From the NCBI GenBank assembly GCA_016124275.1, contig WGOA01000022.1, positions 1 to 61,537 of the forward strand: DNA of 61,537 bases, written 5' to 3'. Under the pieces are notes generated by a model. It saw only the letters and a program-made list of their open reading frames with translations. It was not told where the DNA came from and searched no databases. Shown piece by piece: positions 50,513 through 59,942 of this stretch. Source of the stretch: Bacteroidota bacterium (GTDB lineage: Bacteria; Bacteroidota; Bacteroidia; Chitinophagales; BACL12). Position 1 is the stretch's first letter, and each line of letters opens with the position of its first letter. The translations under genes and the position numbers were made by a program.

Positions 50513-50589
50513 AGGGTTGGGTGCGGGTTTGGGTGAGGGTTTGGGTGAGGGTTTGGGTTCGGGTTTGGGTGAGGGTTTGGGTTCGGGTT
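50513..50589. repeat. 12-bp G-rich minisatellite with G-quadruplex potential
   Basis: Five copies of a 12-mer (GGGTTTGGGTGA or GGGTTTGGGTTC) at 50525-50584, a partial sixth to 50589 and a degenerate copy before them. Each G3-N3 period supports a G-quadruplex on the plus strand. The repeats lie between the pruA stop and the promoter of the T9SS adhesin operon. Confidence 0.9.
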
Positions 50590-50619
50590 AAACCATTCAA
50601 CCAAAAGCACCGCTGTCCC

Positions 50620-52254
50620 CTACTCCTGATCCGGCTCCAGGAACGTGTAGCGGTAGTTTTTGGGCGGCAGGAAGTTTTCCTTGATGGCGCGTGCGCTCAC
50701 CCAGCGGTGCAGGTTGAGCACAGAACCGGCCTTGTCGTTGGTTCCCGAGGCGCGCGCTCCGCCGAACGGCTGTTGCGCCACTACCGCCCCGGTGGGCTTG
50801 TCGTTGATGTAAAAATTGCCGGCGGCGTTTCGCAAACGGTGCGAAGCTTCGGCAATCACCTGGCGGTCCTGCGCAAAAACAGCGCCTGTCAGCGCATACG
50901 GCGACGTGCTGTTGACCAAATCCAGCGTCTTGGACCAATCTTTTTCCGGATACACGTGCAGCGTCAGCACCGGGCCGAAGATCTCCTCGCACATGGTCCG
51001 GTAGCGCGCATCTTTGGCGCGGATCACGGTAGGTTCAATGAAGTAGCCTTCTTTGCGCGAGTAGTTACCCCCGGCCAGAATCTCCTGCTTGTCGCGCTTG
51101 GCTTTGCTGATGTAGCCAGTGATGGATTCGTAAGCTTTCTCGTCGATGACCGCATTGATGAAATTGCCAAAATCTTCGGGTGATCCCATTTTGAACGTGG
51201 CCAGGTCTTCGAGCAGGTGTTGCTGCACGGCCTTCCACAAGTTCGAAGGGATGTAGGCGCGCGAAGCAGCGGAGCATTTCTGGCCCTGGAACTCGAATGC
51301 TCCACGGCTGAGGGCAGTAGCTACAGCCCGGGGATCAGCAGACGGATGTGCCCAGACAAAATCCTTTCCCCCGGTTTCTCCGACAATGCGCGGATAGGTT
51401 TTGTAGCGGCCGATGTTTTCGCCAATGGTGCGCCACATGTGCTGGAAGGTTCCGGTAGAACCCGTAAAATGGATGCCCGAAAAATCGGGATGTTGAAAAC
51501 AAACTTGTCCCACGTCGGGACCAGAGGCGTACACCAGGTTGATCACGCCGTCCGGCAAGCCAGCTTCGCGAAGAATTTGCATAATCACCCAGGCGGAGTA
51601 GACCTGGGTATTGGCCGGTTTCCACACCACCGTATTGCCCATCATGGCTGGTGCTGTAGGCAAGTTGCCGGCAATGCTGGTAAAGTTGAAGGGGGTCACC
51701 GCCAGCACAAAGCCCTCCAGCGGGCGATACTCCATGCGGTTCCAAACAGCGGGCGATGAATCCGGCTGCTCGCTGTAGATGTCCGTCATGAAACGAACGT
51801 TGTAGCGCCAAAAGTCAATCAATTCACAGGCGGCATCGATCTCCGCCTGGTAAGCGTTTTTGGATTGGGCCAACATGGTGGCTGCGTTCATCGTCATCCG
51901 GTAAGGTCCGGCCAGCAATTCCGCAGCCTTCAGAAAAATGGATGCGCGGTGCTCCCAGGGCATTTGCTCCCAAGCCGGCTTGGCTTTGGCTGCTGCGTCA
52001 ATGGCCTGCTGCACATGTTTGGTGCTGCCTTTGCTGAACACGCCGAGGGAATGGCCCAGTTCATGGGGCGGCCGAATGTCCACACGCTCCGGCGTGCGAA
52101 CTTCTTTGCCACCGATGAACATAGGGATGTTGGCTTTTTTGGATTTTGCGCTCTTCAAAGCAGCGCGCAAAGCAGCGCGTTCAGGACTGTCCGGGCCATA
52201 AGCGTGGACAGGTTCGTTGAAAGGTTCCGGAACGTAAAAAATTCCCTTAGGCAT
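50620..52254 (-). CDS. pruA: L-glutamate gamma-semialdehyde dehydrogenase (1-pyrroline-5-carboxylate dehydrogenase)
   Basis: Oxidises glutamate semialdehyde to glutamate with NAD, the last step of proline breakdown. The 544-residue protein matches the standalone P5C dehydrogenase length. It has the general base Glu293 in Glu-Thr-Gly-Gly-Lys-Asp, catalytic Cys327 in Gly-Gln-Lys-Cys-Ser-Ala-Ala-Ser, Phe-Thr-Gly-Ser-Thr in the cofactor site and the C-terminal Pro-Phe-Gly-Gly-Ala. ATG 52254 is preferred over the in-frame ATG at 52338 because a perfect -7 element lies between them. No putA is present here. Confidence 0.95.
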   Translation of the reverse strand: MPKGIFYVPEPFNEPVHAYGPDSPERAALRAALKSAKSKKANIPMFIGGKEVRTPERVDIRPPHELGHSLGVFSKGSTKHVQQAIDAAAKAKPAWEQMPWEHRASIFLKAAELLAGPYRMTMNAATMLAQSKNAYQAEIDAACELIDFWRYNVRFMTDIYSEQPDSSPAVWNRMEYRPLEGFVLAVTPFNFTSIAGNLPTAPAMMGNTVVWKPANTQVYSAWVIMQILREAGLPDGVINLVYASGPDVGQVCFQHPDFSGIHFTGSTGTFQHMWRTIGENIGRYKTYPRIVGETGGKDFVWAHPSADPRAVATALSRGAFEFQGQKCSAASRAYIPSNLWKAVQQHLLEDLATFKMGSPEDFGNFINAVIDEKAYESITGYISKAKRDKQEILAGGNYSRKEGYFIEPTVIRAKDARYRTMCEEIFGPVLTLHVYPEKDWSKTLDLVNSTSPYALTGAVFAQDRQVIAEASHRLRNAAGNFYINDKPTGAVVAQQPFGGARASGTNDKAGSVLNLHRWVSARAIKENFLPPKNYRYTFLEPDQE

Positions 52255-52292
52255 AACTACTTGATTTTGGGCGGGTTCTGAGGATAATGCGG

Positions 52293-52300
52293 CAAAATTA
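52293..52300 (-). promoter_or_regulatory. -7 element of pruA
   Basis: TAATTTTG on the minus strand is a perfect TAnnTTTG and would give a leader of about 32 nt to the ATG at 52254. Confidence 0.55.
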
Positions 52301-52449
52301 TGCCTTGTCCAGAGAAATACTAAATCCACAAATTGCACTGTTAATAAGGGAAGCCAGCTTTACAGGATAAAAAATACTTTTACTGATTCCTCCGGAGTCC
52401 GTTTTCTGTACTCCGGATCACTATTCTCACCGCTACGCGCAGCGCCAGC

Positions 52450-55053
52450 ATGTCCGCCAATACCAAGCGAAAAATCCCTGCTGAAGCAGAGGTTCCAGAA
52501 CCAGCGCCCGCCCCTAAGAGGAGGCGCAGATCCGCGCGCAAGGAAGAAGACGATGCCGCCATGGCGGACTCCTCCCGCGCATTTTGGCGCGATCCGCGGT
52601 TTCGGAAAACCAGCGGTTTGGTCCTGTTGCTCATGGCTGTTTTCCTGCTGGTGTCTTTCAGCTCCTACTTTTTTGAGTACACCACCGACCACGACAAAGT
52701 TCACGGTCGTGGCTTCGGCATGATCTTCGATCAACAAACCGATGTCAACAACGCGCTTGGTCGTCTTGGCGCCTGGGTAGGCAACCAATTGGTGTACTTG
52801 CGTTTTGGGATCAGCGCATACCTGCTGGTGCTGTTAACCGGCGCCACCGGTGTTAATCTCCTTTATGGGAAAAACACGTTTGCCCTGCGCAAACTATACG
52901 GCTACTGTCTGCTTGCCATGTTGTGGATCTCTACAGCGCTGGCCTTTGCGTTCGGCGGTTTCTCCGACCTGCCTGGCGGCGGGCTTGGTCGATTTTTAGC
53001 GGAGTGGTTGCAAGGCGCAGTCGGGGGCATCGGAACGGCGCTAACCTTATCGTTTGTGCTGTTGGTTTTTTCCGTAGTCTTTTTGAATGCCGAGCTGAAA
53101 CTCCCGCTGAGCCTGCTTTTTGGCTGGCTGCGCAAAAAACCGCAAGGTGCGGTGGCGGGCGCAACAACCGCCGAGCAAGAAGCATGGGAACTCCGTCGCC
53201 AAAGCCCGACATACTATTCGCCTGACGAAGCAGACGCTGAATTCTCCGCTGCAAACCGGAACAGAAAACGAAACGGTGCAGGAGCGGATGAAATGGAAGA
53301 AGAAGATTTAGCGGAAGAAATGGAAGAAGATTCCGCAGGAGGGCTTACTTTAGAAGTGTCTAATCCGCGTGATGTTTCCGGAGAGGAAGTTGAAGAGGAA
53401 GAGACCGAAGAAGAAGGCGAGGAATCCGAAGAAGAGGAGGAAAGCGAAGACGATGGCGAAGAAGAAACGGATGATGCTGATCAACCCAAACTGGACATCA
53501 CCGAGCCTGTCCTGGAAAAGACGCTGGCAGAATATGGAAGCCTGGGATCTCACTATGATCCCACCATGGAGCTTCCCGGTTACCAATACCCCACGCTTGA
53601 ATTGTTGCAAGACTACGGGTCCAGCGATGTCCGGATCAACACCCAAGAACTCGAGCGGAACAAGGACCAAATTATAGAGACCCTCAACAATTACGGCATC
53701 ACGATCTCCAAGATCAAAGCCACGATTGGTCCTACTGTTACGCTGTACGAAATTGTTCCTGCAAAAGGTGTCCGCATCTCCAAAATCAAAAACCTGGAGG
53801 ACGACATCGCCCTGAACCTGGCAGCGCTGGGTATCCGCATTATTGCGCCGATTCCAGGAAAAGGAACCATCGGTATTGAAGTGCCCAACGTGGACAAGAC
53901 CATCGTGGGCATGAAGACGCAGTTGGGTTCAGAGAAGTTCCTCACCAGCAAAATGGAGCTGCCCGTCTGTCTGGGCAAAACCATTTCAGGCGAAAACTAC
54001 GTGGCCGATCTGGCGCGTATGCCGCACTTGCTCATGGCCGGGGCAACCGGGCAAGGCAAATCGGTGGGCATCAACGCGCTGCTGGTCAGTCTGCTGTACA
54101 AGAAGCACCCTTCGGAACTGAAGCTGATTTTGGTTGACCCGAAGAAGGTGGAACTTTCGCTGTTCGAGCGCATCGAAAACCACTTCCTGGCTAAGCTGCC
54201 CGGCGAGGAAGAGGCTATTGTTACCGATACCCGCAAAGTGGTGAACACCCTCAATGCGCTTTGCATCGAGATGGACAATCGCTACGATCTGCTCAAAAAA
54301 GCCCAAACAAGGAACATAACGGAGTACAACCAAAAGTTCCTGGTCAGAAGGCTCAACCCCAACAATGGCCACCGCTTCCTGCCTTTTATCGTGCTGGTTA
54401 TCGATGAGTTTGCCGATCTGATCATGACCGCCGGCAAAGAAGTGGAGATGCCTTTGGCCCGTCTGGCCCAGTTGGCCCGGGCCGTGGGCATTCACTTGGT
54501 CATTGCAACGCAGCGCCCTTCCGTGAACATCATCACCGGTCTGATCAAAGCCAACTTCCCCGCGCGGATCGCCTTTAAAGTCACCGCCAAGGTTGACTCC
54601 CGCACTATCCTGGATACGGGCGGCGCCGACCAACTGGTGGGCCGCGGCGATATGCTCCTTTCTATAGGAAGCGACATCATCCGTCTGCAGTGCCCCTTTG
54701 TGGATACGCCGGAAGTAGAAGAAGTAGTGGACTTCATTGCGCGCCAACCCGGTCCGGCGGAGCCCTTCTACCTACCGGAATACATTGACGAGAAAGAAGC
54801 CATGGCCGGCGAAGAATTCGAGGGTGAGCGCGACAGCATGTTCCCGGAAGCAGCCCGCCTTGTTGTGCACCACCAGCAGGGGTCAACCTCCCTGATTCAG
54901 CGCAAAATGCGCTTAGGCTACAACCGCGCCGGTCGTTTAATGGACCAATTGGAGTCTGCGGGCATCGTTGGACCGAACCTCGGAAGCAAAGCCCGTGAGG
55001 TCCTGATCCGGGATACCGCAGAATTGGAACGGTTATTGGAGACAACGGTCTGA
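52450..55053 (+). CDS. ftsK: DNA translocase FtsK/SpoIIIE
   Basis: An 867-residue motor that clears and resolves chromosome termini at division. A short basic N-terminus is followed by four hydrophobic helices (about 55-225), an acidic, Glu/Asp-rich linker (about 270-350), and the motor: Walker A Gly-Ala-Thr-Gly-Gln-Gly-Lys-Ser near residue 530, Walker B Leu-Val-Ile-Asp-Glu-Phe-Ala near 650 and Ala-Thr-Gln-Arg-Pro-Ser. A winged-helix gamma domain (about 800-867; Leu-Ile-Gln-Arg-Lys-Met-Arg-Leu-Gly-Tyr-Asn-Arg) recognises KOPS-type sites. The order and length are standard. It is followed by a hairpin at 55075 and a LolA-like gene. Confidence 0.97.
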   Translation: MSANTKRKIPAEAEVPEPAPAPKRRRRSARKEEDDAAMADSSRAFWRDPRFRKTSGLVLLLMAVFLLVSFSSYFFEYTTDHDKVHGRGFGMIFDQQTDVNNALGRLGAWVGNQLVYLRFGISAYLLVLLTGATGVNLLYGKNTFALRKLYGYCLLAMLWISTALAFAFGGFSDLPGGGLGRFLAEWLQGAVGGIGTALTLSFVLLVFSVVFLNAELKLPLSLLFGWLRKKPQGAVAGATTAEQEAWELRRQSPTYYSPDEADAEFSAANRNRKRNGAGADEMEEEDLAEEMEEDSAGGLTLEVSNPRDVSGEEVEEEETEEEGEESEEEEESEDDGEEETDDADQPKLDITEPVLEKTLAEYGSLGSHYDPTMELPGYQYPTLELLQDYGSSDVRINTQELERNKDQIIETLNNYGITISKIKATIGPTVTLYEIVPAKGVRISKIKNLEDDIALNLAALGIRIIAPIPGKGTIGIEVPNVDKTIVGMKTQLGSEKFLTSKMELPVCLGKTISGENYVADLARMPHLLMAGATGQGKSVGINALLVSLLYKKHPSELKLILVDPKKVELSLFERIENHFLAKLPGEEEAIVTDTRKVVNTLNALCIEMDNRYDLLKKAQTRNITEYNQKFLVRRLNPNNGHRFLPFIVLVIDEFADLIMTAGKEVEMPLARLAQLARAVGIHLVIATQRPSVNIITGLIKANFPARIAFKVTAKVDSRTILDTGGADQLVGRGDMLLSIGSDIIRLQCPFVDTPEVEEVVDFIARQPGPAEPFYLPEYIDEKEAMAGEEFEGERDSMFPEAARLVVHHQQGSTSLIQRKMRLGYNRAGRLMDQLESAGIVGPNLGSKAREVLIRDTAELERLLETTV

Positions 55054-55074
55054 ACCCTGTTTGGAGAAGCCTGA

Positions 55075-55103
55075 AAGGGGTGCCTCCAGGGAGGACACCC
55101 CTT
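55075..55103. terminator. Hairpin after ftsK
   Basis: AAGGGGTG (55075-55082) pairs with CACCCCTT (55096-55103), extended inward by CCTCC/GGAGG with a one-base bulge. It lies 22 nt past the ftsK stop, without a long T run. Confidence 0.5.
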
Positions 55104-55114
55104 AACCCAACTTC

Positions 55115-55164
55115 CCCAAACCAACTGCGCCCAATCGGGCTTTGCCCAAACCGACTGCGCCCAA
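55115..55164. repeat. 30-bp-period repeat
   Basis: Two copies of a 20-nt motif starting CCCAAACC and ending ACTGCGCCCAA occur at 55115-55134 and 55145-55164, differing at one base, in the gap between ftsK and the LolA-like gene. Confidence 0.7.
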
Positions 55165-55215
55165 ACAGGAAACGGCTTTCCAACAAGGCTTTTCCGCTGT
55201 AACGGCGCTTCAGCC

Positions 55216-55223
55216 TAATTTTG
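55216..55223 (+). promoter_or_regulatory. -7 element of the LolA-like gene
   Basis: TAATTTTG is a perfect TAnnTTTG. It lies downstream of the in-frame ATG at 55142 and 23 nt upstream of ATG 55247, supporting the latter. Confidence 0.55.
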
Positions 55224-55246
55224 CGCTCACAAACGCTGTGCCTCCT

Positions 55247-55918
55247 ATGCAAACTGTCCAACCTCGTACCCTCCGCCTCCTGGTCTTTTCGCTTTTGGTA
55301 TTGCTCGGGCCCGCGCTTCATGCCCAAAACAGTGACCCCGCATCCGTGGCAACCCTCAAGGCATTGAAAGCCCATTACGCTGCTTTCAAATCCATGTCCA
55401 TGGATTTTGCCCTCCAAATCAAAGACCAGGAGAACACCATGGACGAAACCCGCAAAGGGAGCATGTGGGTGCAAGGGGGTAAGTTTCGCATTCAAATGGG
55501 CAAGCAATTCATCATTTCCGATACCAAGAGCATTTGGGTCTATCAGGAGGATGTCAATGAAGTGCAGATCAACAATTACGATGCAGACCAGGAGGATTTC
55601 ATGAGCCCCTCTGAATTGTTTAACCTGACCGAATCGGACTACCTGGTCCTTTCCGGGGGAACGGTCTCGGAAGGTGGAGCGAGTTTTCAAGTCGTTGAAC
55701 TCAGTCCGCTTGACAAAAACCTGGACTACCATAAAATCAAGTTGTACATCCCCGCCGGCAGCAAGACACTTAAGAAAGCCGTCGTGCTGGGCAAGGATGG
55801 CGTTCACTACACGTACCGGATTGAGAAATTCAATGCCAACCCCGCGGTTACCGAAGAGACTTTTCGCTTTTATCCAGAGCGTTACCTGAACATTGAAGTT
55901 ATCGACCTTCGGGATTGA
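55247..55918 (+). CDS. LolA-like outer-membrane lipoprotein carrier
   Basis: A 223-residue periplasmic protein with signal peptide (to Leu-His-Ala-Gln) and a LolA-type half-barrel: the Tyr-Ala-Ala-Phe-Lys-Ser-Met-Ser-Met-Asp-Phe helix-strand start, Gly-Ser-Met-Trp-Val-Gln-Gly-Gly-Lys-Phe-Arg-Ile-Gln, Ser-Ile-Trp-Val-Tyr, and an Asn-Pro-type C-terminal strand. LolA carries lipoproteins from LolCDE to the outer membrane; some Bacteroidota have several LolA-like proteins, so identity as the main carrier is not certain. It lies after ftsK on the same strand, as in related genomes. Confidence 0.88.
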   Translation: MQTVQPRTLRLLVFSLLVLLGPALHAQNSDPASVATLKALKAHYAAFKSMSMDFALQIKDQENTMDETRKGSMWVQGGKFRIQMGKQFIISDTKSIWVYQEDVNEVQINNYDADQEDFMSPSELFNLTESDYLVLSGGTVSEGGASFQVVELSPLDKNLDYHKIKLYIPAGSKTLKKAVVLGKDGVHYTYRIEKFNANPAVTEETFRFYPERYLNIEVIDLRD

Positions 55919-55956
55919 TCGCTGGTTGGAGCAGGGGATGAAGCCCGGCATGGAGT

Positions 55957-56004
55957 GCTGCAGGTAACTCAGCGTGGAGTATTGCAGGTAACTCAGCGTG
56001 GAGT
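55957..56004. repeat. 24-bp tandem repeat
   Basis: Two near-identical 24-bp units, differing in the first two bases, at 55957-55980 and 55981-56004, preceded by a partial copy (TGGAGT at 55951). They lie between the convergent LolA-like and subtilisin-like genes. Confidence 0.85.
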
Positions 56005-56026
56005 GTTGGATTAACCATAACATACA

Positions 56027-59000
56027 CTATGGTATCTTGACGAAGGTTTGAACCTTCGGTACAGCGCCCTCCGGCTCCATGCGGAATGTGTACAATCCTG
56101 GCGGAAGTTCAGCTACCGGGATGTCCAAAACCGGGCTCAGACTCCCCTGGTTAAACGGAATGCCGCGAGCGTCCAGGATCTGCCAGGTACCTTGGTTTGA
56201 AATTCCCCTGAGAGCGAGCCAATCCCGGACCGGGTTGGGAAACAATCGAAACGCTTGGGCCGTATGAAAGCCGTTACCAACCTGGGGCAGGTCTTCAAAC
56301 ACGGAGCTTGCTCCTGCGGCTCCAGGACTTGCCAACAAGCGCGGCGCAGCGTCCTCGCTCAACCGCAGCGAAGACACGAACAAGGGCCCGTCTATGGGTA
56401 GTGGCTCTTCGGCAATTCTGCCGTCGTAAGACCGCAACACCAATGCGGCAGCTACACCCACTGCTCCAGGCTCGGCGGCCAAGGTTTCCAGCTGCATAAT
56501 CTCAGGTAGAGAAAGCGCTTGCAGCGTCCTGCCTTCTGCAGCTACCTGGAGCAAAATGTCCAGGACCGCTGAGCGATCCAAGGTATCTCCTGAACCAACG
56601 CGCAACAGCAAGTCAAGGTTAGCCCACTGCTCATCAGCAGTTAGCAGTCGCGCAAGTCGATCCGGGTCATCAGCCGCGTAAAGTAGCAGCGAATCCCAAC
56701 TCCCGGTCTCCCAGCCACTCACAAAACGCCGGGCCTCCCAACGGTACAGCCGTTTGCGCACTGAGGCTATTCTGGCTCGAAGTTGCTCCCGGGTGTTGGG
56801 TGCCAAACTTTGAAACGCCATCAATTCCTCGTGGACACCGGTGGGCAATGCCAATAAAGCCTGTTGTAAAACGCGTTCGCTGAGTGGCGAATTTGACTCC
56901 AGAATGAACTGGAAAAACCCTGGTGTCACCGCCGGGTAGCGATCAATCAAGGCCAGCAACACTGTATCACTTAAGTAAGGGTTAGCCTCTGACAGAGCAA
57001 ATTGCATAACCCCTGCCCCGACACCGGGTGCTGCAATGACCCGCAGCAGCGCCTCAGTGCTTCCGTTGTCAAAAGTGGCCTCCAATTGCTCCACAAGCAG
57101 TGCCAGTGCCCGGATGCTGTCCACGGCCTGGTTCAGAGGCAGTACGGGCAAGATAGGGCAATCCGATGCCTGAAAACTGCGCCCGCAGTCCACGCTCCGA
57201 AGCAGCAGGGGATCACTGACCACAGGAATAAACTCGGGATTGCTTTGGTGGAAGTACCAGGCAGGAGCTGCGCCAGAATCCAACAACCAATGAGGCCCGG
57301 TAGATGCGCCATCAAAGCGGTTGCCTGCGGGTTGATACACGCAATCGCTTTGGTAACGCGCTATGGAAGCAGCCTCATGACCAGGAGCCAGCCAGACGTC
57401 AGCGGTGTTGCCTGAAAAACGATTGCAGGATACCTGCAAGCCGGAACGCGCATTGCCGTTCGGTCCTAAAACAACCAGACCAGCCAGCAGTCCGGAAAAA
57501 CGGCAGGAACGCAATTCAGCCGGGTAGAACTCGCCAGCATAGGCCAGCACCCCAAGCGAGAAACCACCTAAACCCACAAATGTACTTGCCGCAATGCGTG
57601 TGTTGCGGCAAGCTTCGAGGTGAAGGCCATAGGTAGCTATTTGCCAGGACAACGCTCCGGCAGCCGGTACCTCCACATCCAGCGACTGCAGAACAGCGCC
57701 GTCCAGACCTCGCAACAAAACAGATCGACGGCACTGGCGGAAGGCGGTATGTTCCAACACAAGTGGGCCAGGGCTAATGCCATAAGCACTCCACACTTCG
57801 AGCCCTAAATCAAAACCCCTGATTTCACCTTTGGGTCCGATCAGACATGGACTTCCCGGACATGTCCCGGCCTTTAACGTCAGTCCTGCTTCAGCAGCTT
57901 CTATGGCCCGCAAGCCGGGTTTTGAAAAGGCACTGCGCCAGGAACATCCCTGAAACAGGAAACCCGGAACATGTCTCAATCGCGTCATAGAAACACCTTC
58001 GGCGGGTTCGCGATCCTCCCAAACGAAGGAGCAATTCCGCAGGAAGCTCCGCACAGGAAAACTGTAGTTTTCCATAGAGAATGCTACCGTATTATCCAGC
58101 CAAACTGCCCCCTCCCCCCCGACCAAACCGCCGTTCCACGACAGAACAGCCGTGTCCGCATCGCGCAATACACTGCCCGGCCTTATAACCAACAATGCGT
58201 GCTCATCGTCGGTGGCGGGGTATGCGCCCCCCGTCAGAAAACCCGGTGGCGGATGCGGCAAGGCAGGGTTACCCAAAACACGGATTCCCCCCCACTGCCC
58301 CCCGCAACCGACCAGCAATTCTGCACCATCCAGCTCCAGGCGAGCTCCGCGTTTCAACACCACCTTGGCCCCTGGGCCAAAATAGACTTTGCCCCGAATG
58401 GTCAGGCGCGCACCGGCCTCCAGCACCAGCGACCGTCCTACGCGCTGCGTCCCTGTCCAGAGCAGGTCATCGCCGGAATACAGCACAACCGAATCCCGCC
58501 CCAACGCCGCTTCAACGGCTGCCAGAGCGTCCACCCGACCGCTGCCGAGCCCTCCGGCATAGGGCGAATTCTCCGGAAGCGTATCGACCTGGTAGGCCGT
58601 GGTTTTTAAAATGGTCATAACCTCACCCGGAGTCAGGCAGGGATTGGCACTCCATACCAAGGCGGCAATTCCGGCAACCAGTGGCGCAGTAAAAGACGTA
58701 CCCCAGGCCTCCGCGTAACCTCCTCCGGGCACGGTGGTCAGCAGACCGTGCCCCGGTGCCACCAGATCGACGCTATCGTTGTGGGTATGCGTAATCGGGG
58801 TATCGCCCAAGGGAAACAAATCGTGCACATCGCGCCAATGCCAGGGACCTAACACCGAATCAACCGACCCGCGCGCAAAGCGATGCCCGACGGAACTGAC
58901 GGACAACACTCCGCCCAGCGAGGCCGGGTAAGCCAGTGCATGCCCGTCGCCACAGCCTGCCGAGGGATCGCCATTGCCCGCAGAAGCCACCACCAACGCG

Positions 59001-59788
59001 CCGTAGTTGCGGGCCTGATCGTACAAAATTTGTTGCAATGGACTGTAAAAGCAGCGGTTAATCCACGGCACGGCGATGACGCGGGCGCCTTCCCGGGCCA
59101 GTTTGACCACCGCTCCATCAATGTCCGTGGCATACGCAATGGCCAGTTCAGCACCGTGCGAAGCAGAAGCAATACCCAGCTCATTATTGGTTATGGCGCC
59201 TGCAATGCCGCTTACGGCTGTTCCGTGCGCAATGCCGCTGCTGTAAGTGTGCACCGAAGCAAACTGACCGCGCAAATCGGGATGGGAAGTGTCTGCCCAG
59301 GTGTCCACCACCCCAATGCGGACCGGAGCCGGCAAAGCCACCCGCTCCCAGGCTTCCGGCACCCGGACAAACGGCAATTCACTTTGCACAGAGCCCAACA
59401 GCCCGCTCAAACCTGGGTCATTGGGCATGCCGCAGAACATCGGTACCGGAATGGGCTCGTGAAAGTCCACACAAGTATCGCCGGACCACGGAAGGGCCAG
59501 GCCGCGCGCTAATGCTGGCAGGCGGTAGGTGTCCCGGAGGTACGGATGGTCCAGGTCGGGATAGGCGAGCTCGTTGAGCAAGGGCAGGTATTGCGCCCGT
59601 TGTTTGGCCAGCGTATGGAGCGCTGCGAAGGGTCTGCCCTGCAAGAGAAGGGTTTGCATTTCGGCAACGGAGCCGCATCGCGCACTGTTCCAGTGCAGGT
59701 AGTGTCCTGTACCGGTCTGGGCTACTGCCAACATGCGCCCCAGCAGGAGAGCCAATAGAATTACAAATTGTATATTATGTGATTTCAT
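56027..59788 (-). CDS. Subtilisin-like (S8) secreted protease with beta-helix region and T9SS sorting domain
   Basis: A 1253-residue exported protein. After the signal peptide and a propeptide-like segment comes a subtilase domain (about 150-430) with the intact triad Asp162 (Val-Val-Asp-Thr-Trp-Ala-Asp), His188 (Ala-His-Gly-Thr-Ala-Val-Ser-Gly), Ser365 (Gly-Thr-Ser-Phe-Thr-Ala-Pro) and oxyanion Asn272. A right-handed beta-helix-like region (about 450-860) follows, then a helical segment (about 900-1090) and a type A T9SS C-terminal domain (Arg-Leu-Phe-Pro-Asn-Pro start, ending Thr-Phe-Val-Lys-Ile-Pro). It is probably an extracellular or surface protease with a binding domain. ATG 59788 starts the signal peptide. 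Confidence 0.92.
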   Translation of the reverse strand: MKSHNIQFVILLALLLGRMLAVAQTGTGHYLHWNSARCGSVAEMQTLLLQGRPFAALHTLAKQRAQYLPLLNELAYPDLDHPYLRDTYRLPALARGLALPWSGDTCVDFHEPIPVPMFCGMPNDPGLSGLLGSVQSELPFVRVPEAWERVALPAPVRIGVVDTWADTSHPDLRGQFASVHTYSSGIAHGTAVSGIAGAITNNELGIASASHGAELAIAYATDIDGAVVKLAREGARVIAVPWINRCFYSPLQQILYDQARNYGALVVASAGNGDPSAGCGDGHALAYPASLGGVLSVSSVGHRFARGSVDSVLGPWHWRDVHDLFPLGDTPITHTHNDSVDLVAPGHGLLTTVPGGGYAEAWGTSFTAPLVAGIAALVWSANPCLTPGEVMTILKTTAYQVDTLPENSPYAGGLGSGRVDALAAVEAALGRDSVVLYSGDDLLWTGTQRVGRSLVLEAGARLTIRGKVYFGPGAKVVLKRGARLELDGAELLVGCGGQWGGIRVLGNPALPHPPPGFLTGGAYPATDDEHALLVIRPGSVLRDADTAVLSWNGGLVGGEGAVWLDNTVAFSMENYSFPVRSFLRNCSFVWEDREPAEGVSMTRLRHVPGFLFQGCSWRSAFSKPGLRAIEAAEAGLTLKAGTCPGSPCLIGPKGEIRGFDLGLEVWSAYGISPGPLVLEHTAFRQCRRSVLLRGLDGAVLQSLDVEVPAAGALSWQIATYGLHLEACRNTRIAASTFVGLGGFSLGVLAYAGEFYPAELRSCRFSGLLAGLVVLGPNGNARSGLQVSCNRFSGNTADVWLAPGHEAASIARYQSDCVYQPAGNRFDGASTGPHWLLDSGAAPAWYFHQSNPEFIPVVSDPLLLRSVDCGRSFQASDCPILPVLPLNQAVDSIRALALLVEQLEATFDNGSTEALLRVIAAPGVGAGVMQFALSEANPYLSDTVLLALIDRYPAVTPGFFQFILESNSPLSERVLQQALLALPTGVHEELMAFQSLAPNTREQLRARIASVRKRLYRWEARRFVSGWETGSWDSLLLYAADDPDRLARLLTADEQWANLDLLLRVGSGDTLDRSAVLDILLQVAAEGRTLQALSLPEIMQLETLAAEPGAVGVAAALVLRSYDGRIAEEPLPIDGPLFVSSLRLSEDAAPRLLASPGAAGASSVFEDLPQVGNGFHTAQAFRLFPNPVRDWLALRGISNQGTWQILDARGIPFNQGSLSPVLDIPVAELPPGLYTFRMEPEGAVPKVQTFVKIP

Positions 59789-59913
59789 TACAAGGATGTT
59801 GAACCGCAACATTAGCGGTCCAAATGGCGGGGGTTAAAAAAGGGAGCTCCGGTGTTCGGCGATGTGGATAAATTCCGGGCCCGAAGGATGAGGCCCGACA
59901 AAATGGGCGAAAC

Positions 59914-59931
59914 ACCCCCACAGGGGTTTTT
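59914..59931 (+). terminator. Short hairpin with T tract upstream of lpdA
   Basis: ACCCC-CACA-GGGGT (59914-59927) followed by five Ts looks like a small intrinsic terminator or attenuator on the plus strand. It lies upstream of the lpdA promoter, where no plus-strand gene is visible. Confidence 0.3.
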
Positions 59932-59942
59932 AGAAGTTCCCG

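Noticed and set aside
50302..51183. A plus-strand frame with repeated Val-Trp-Val-Arg
   Set aside because: It is the translation of the 12-bp minisatellite flanked by antisense of pruA; no start signal or domain.
54734..56023. A 429-codon frame covering the ftsK end, the LolA-like gene and the 24-bp repeats
   Set aside because: Antisense to two recognised genes; its N-terminal 8-residue repeats simply translate the DNA tandem repeat.
59914..59931. Riboswitch or attenuator in the lpdA leader
   Set aside because: The hairpin lies upstream of the likely -7 element, so it would not be in the lpdA mRNA.
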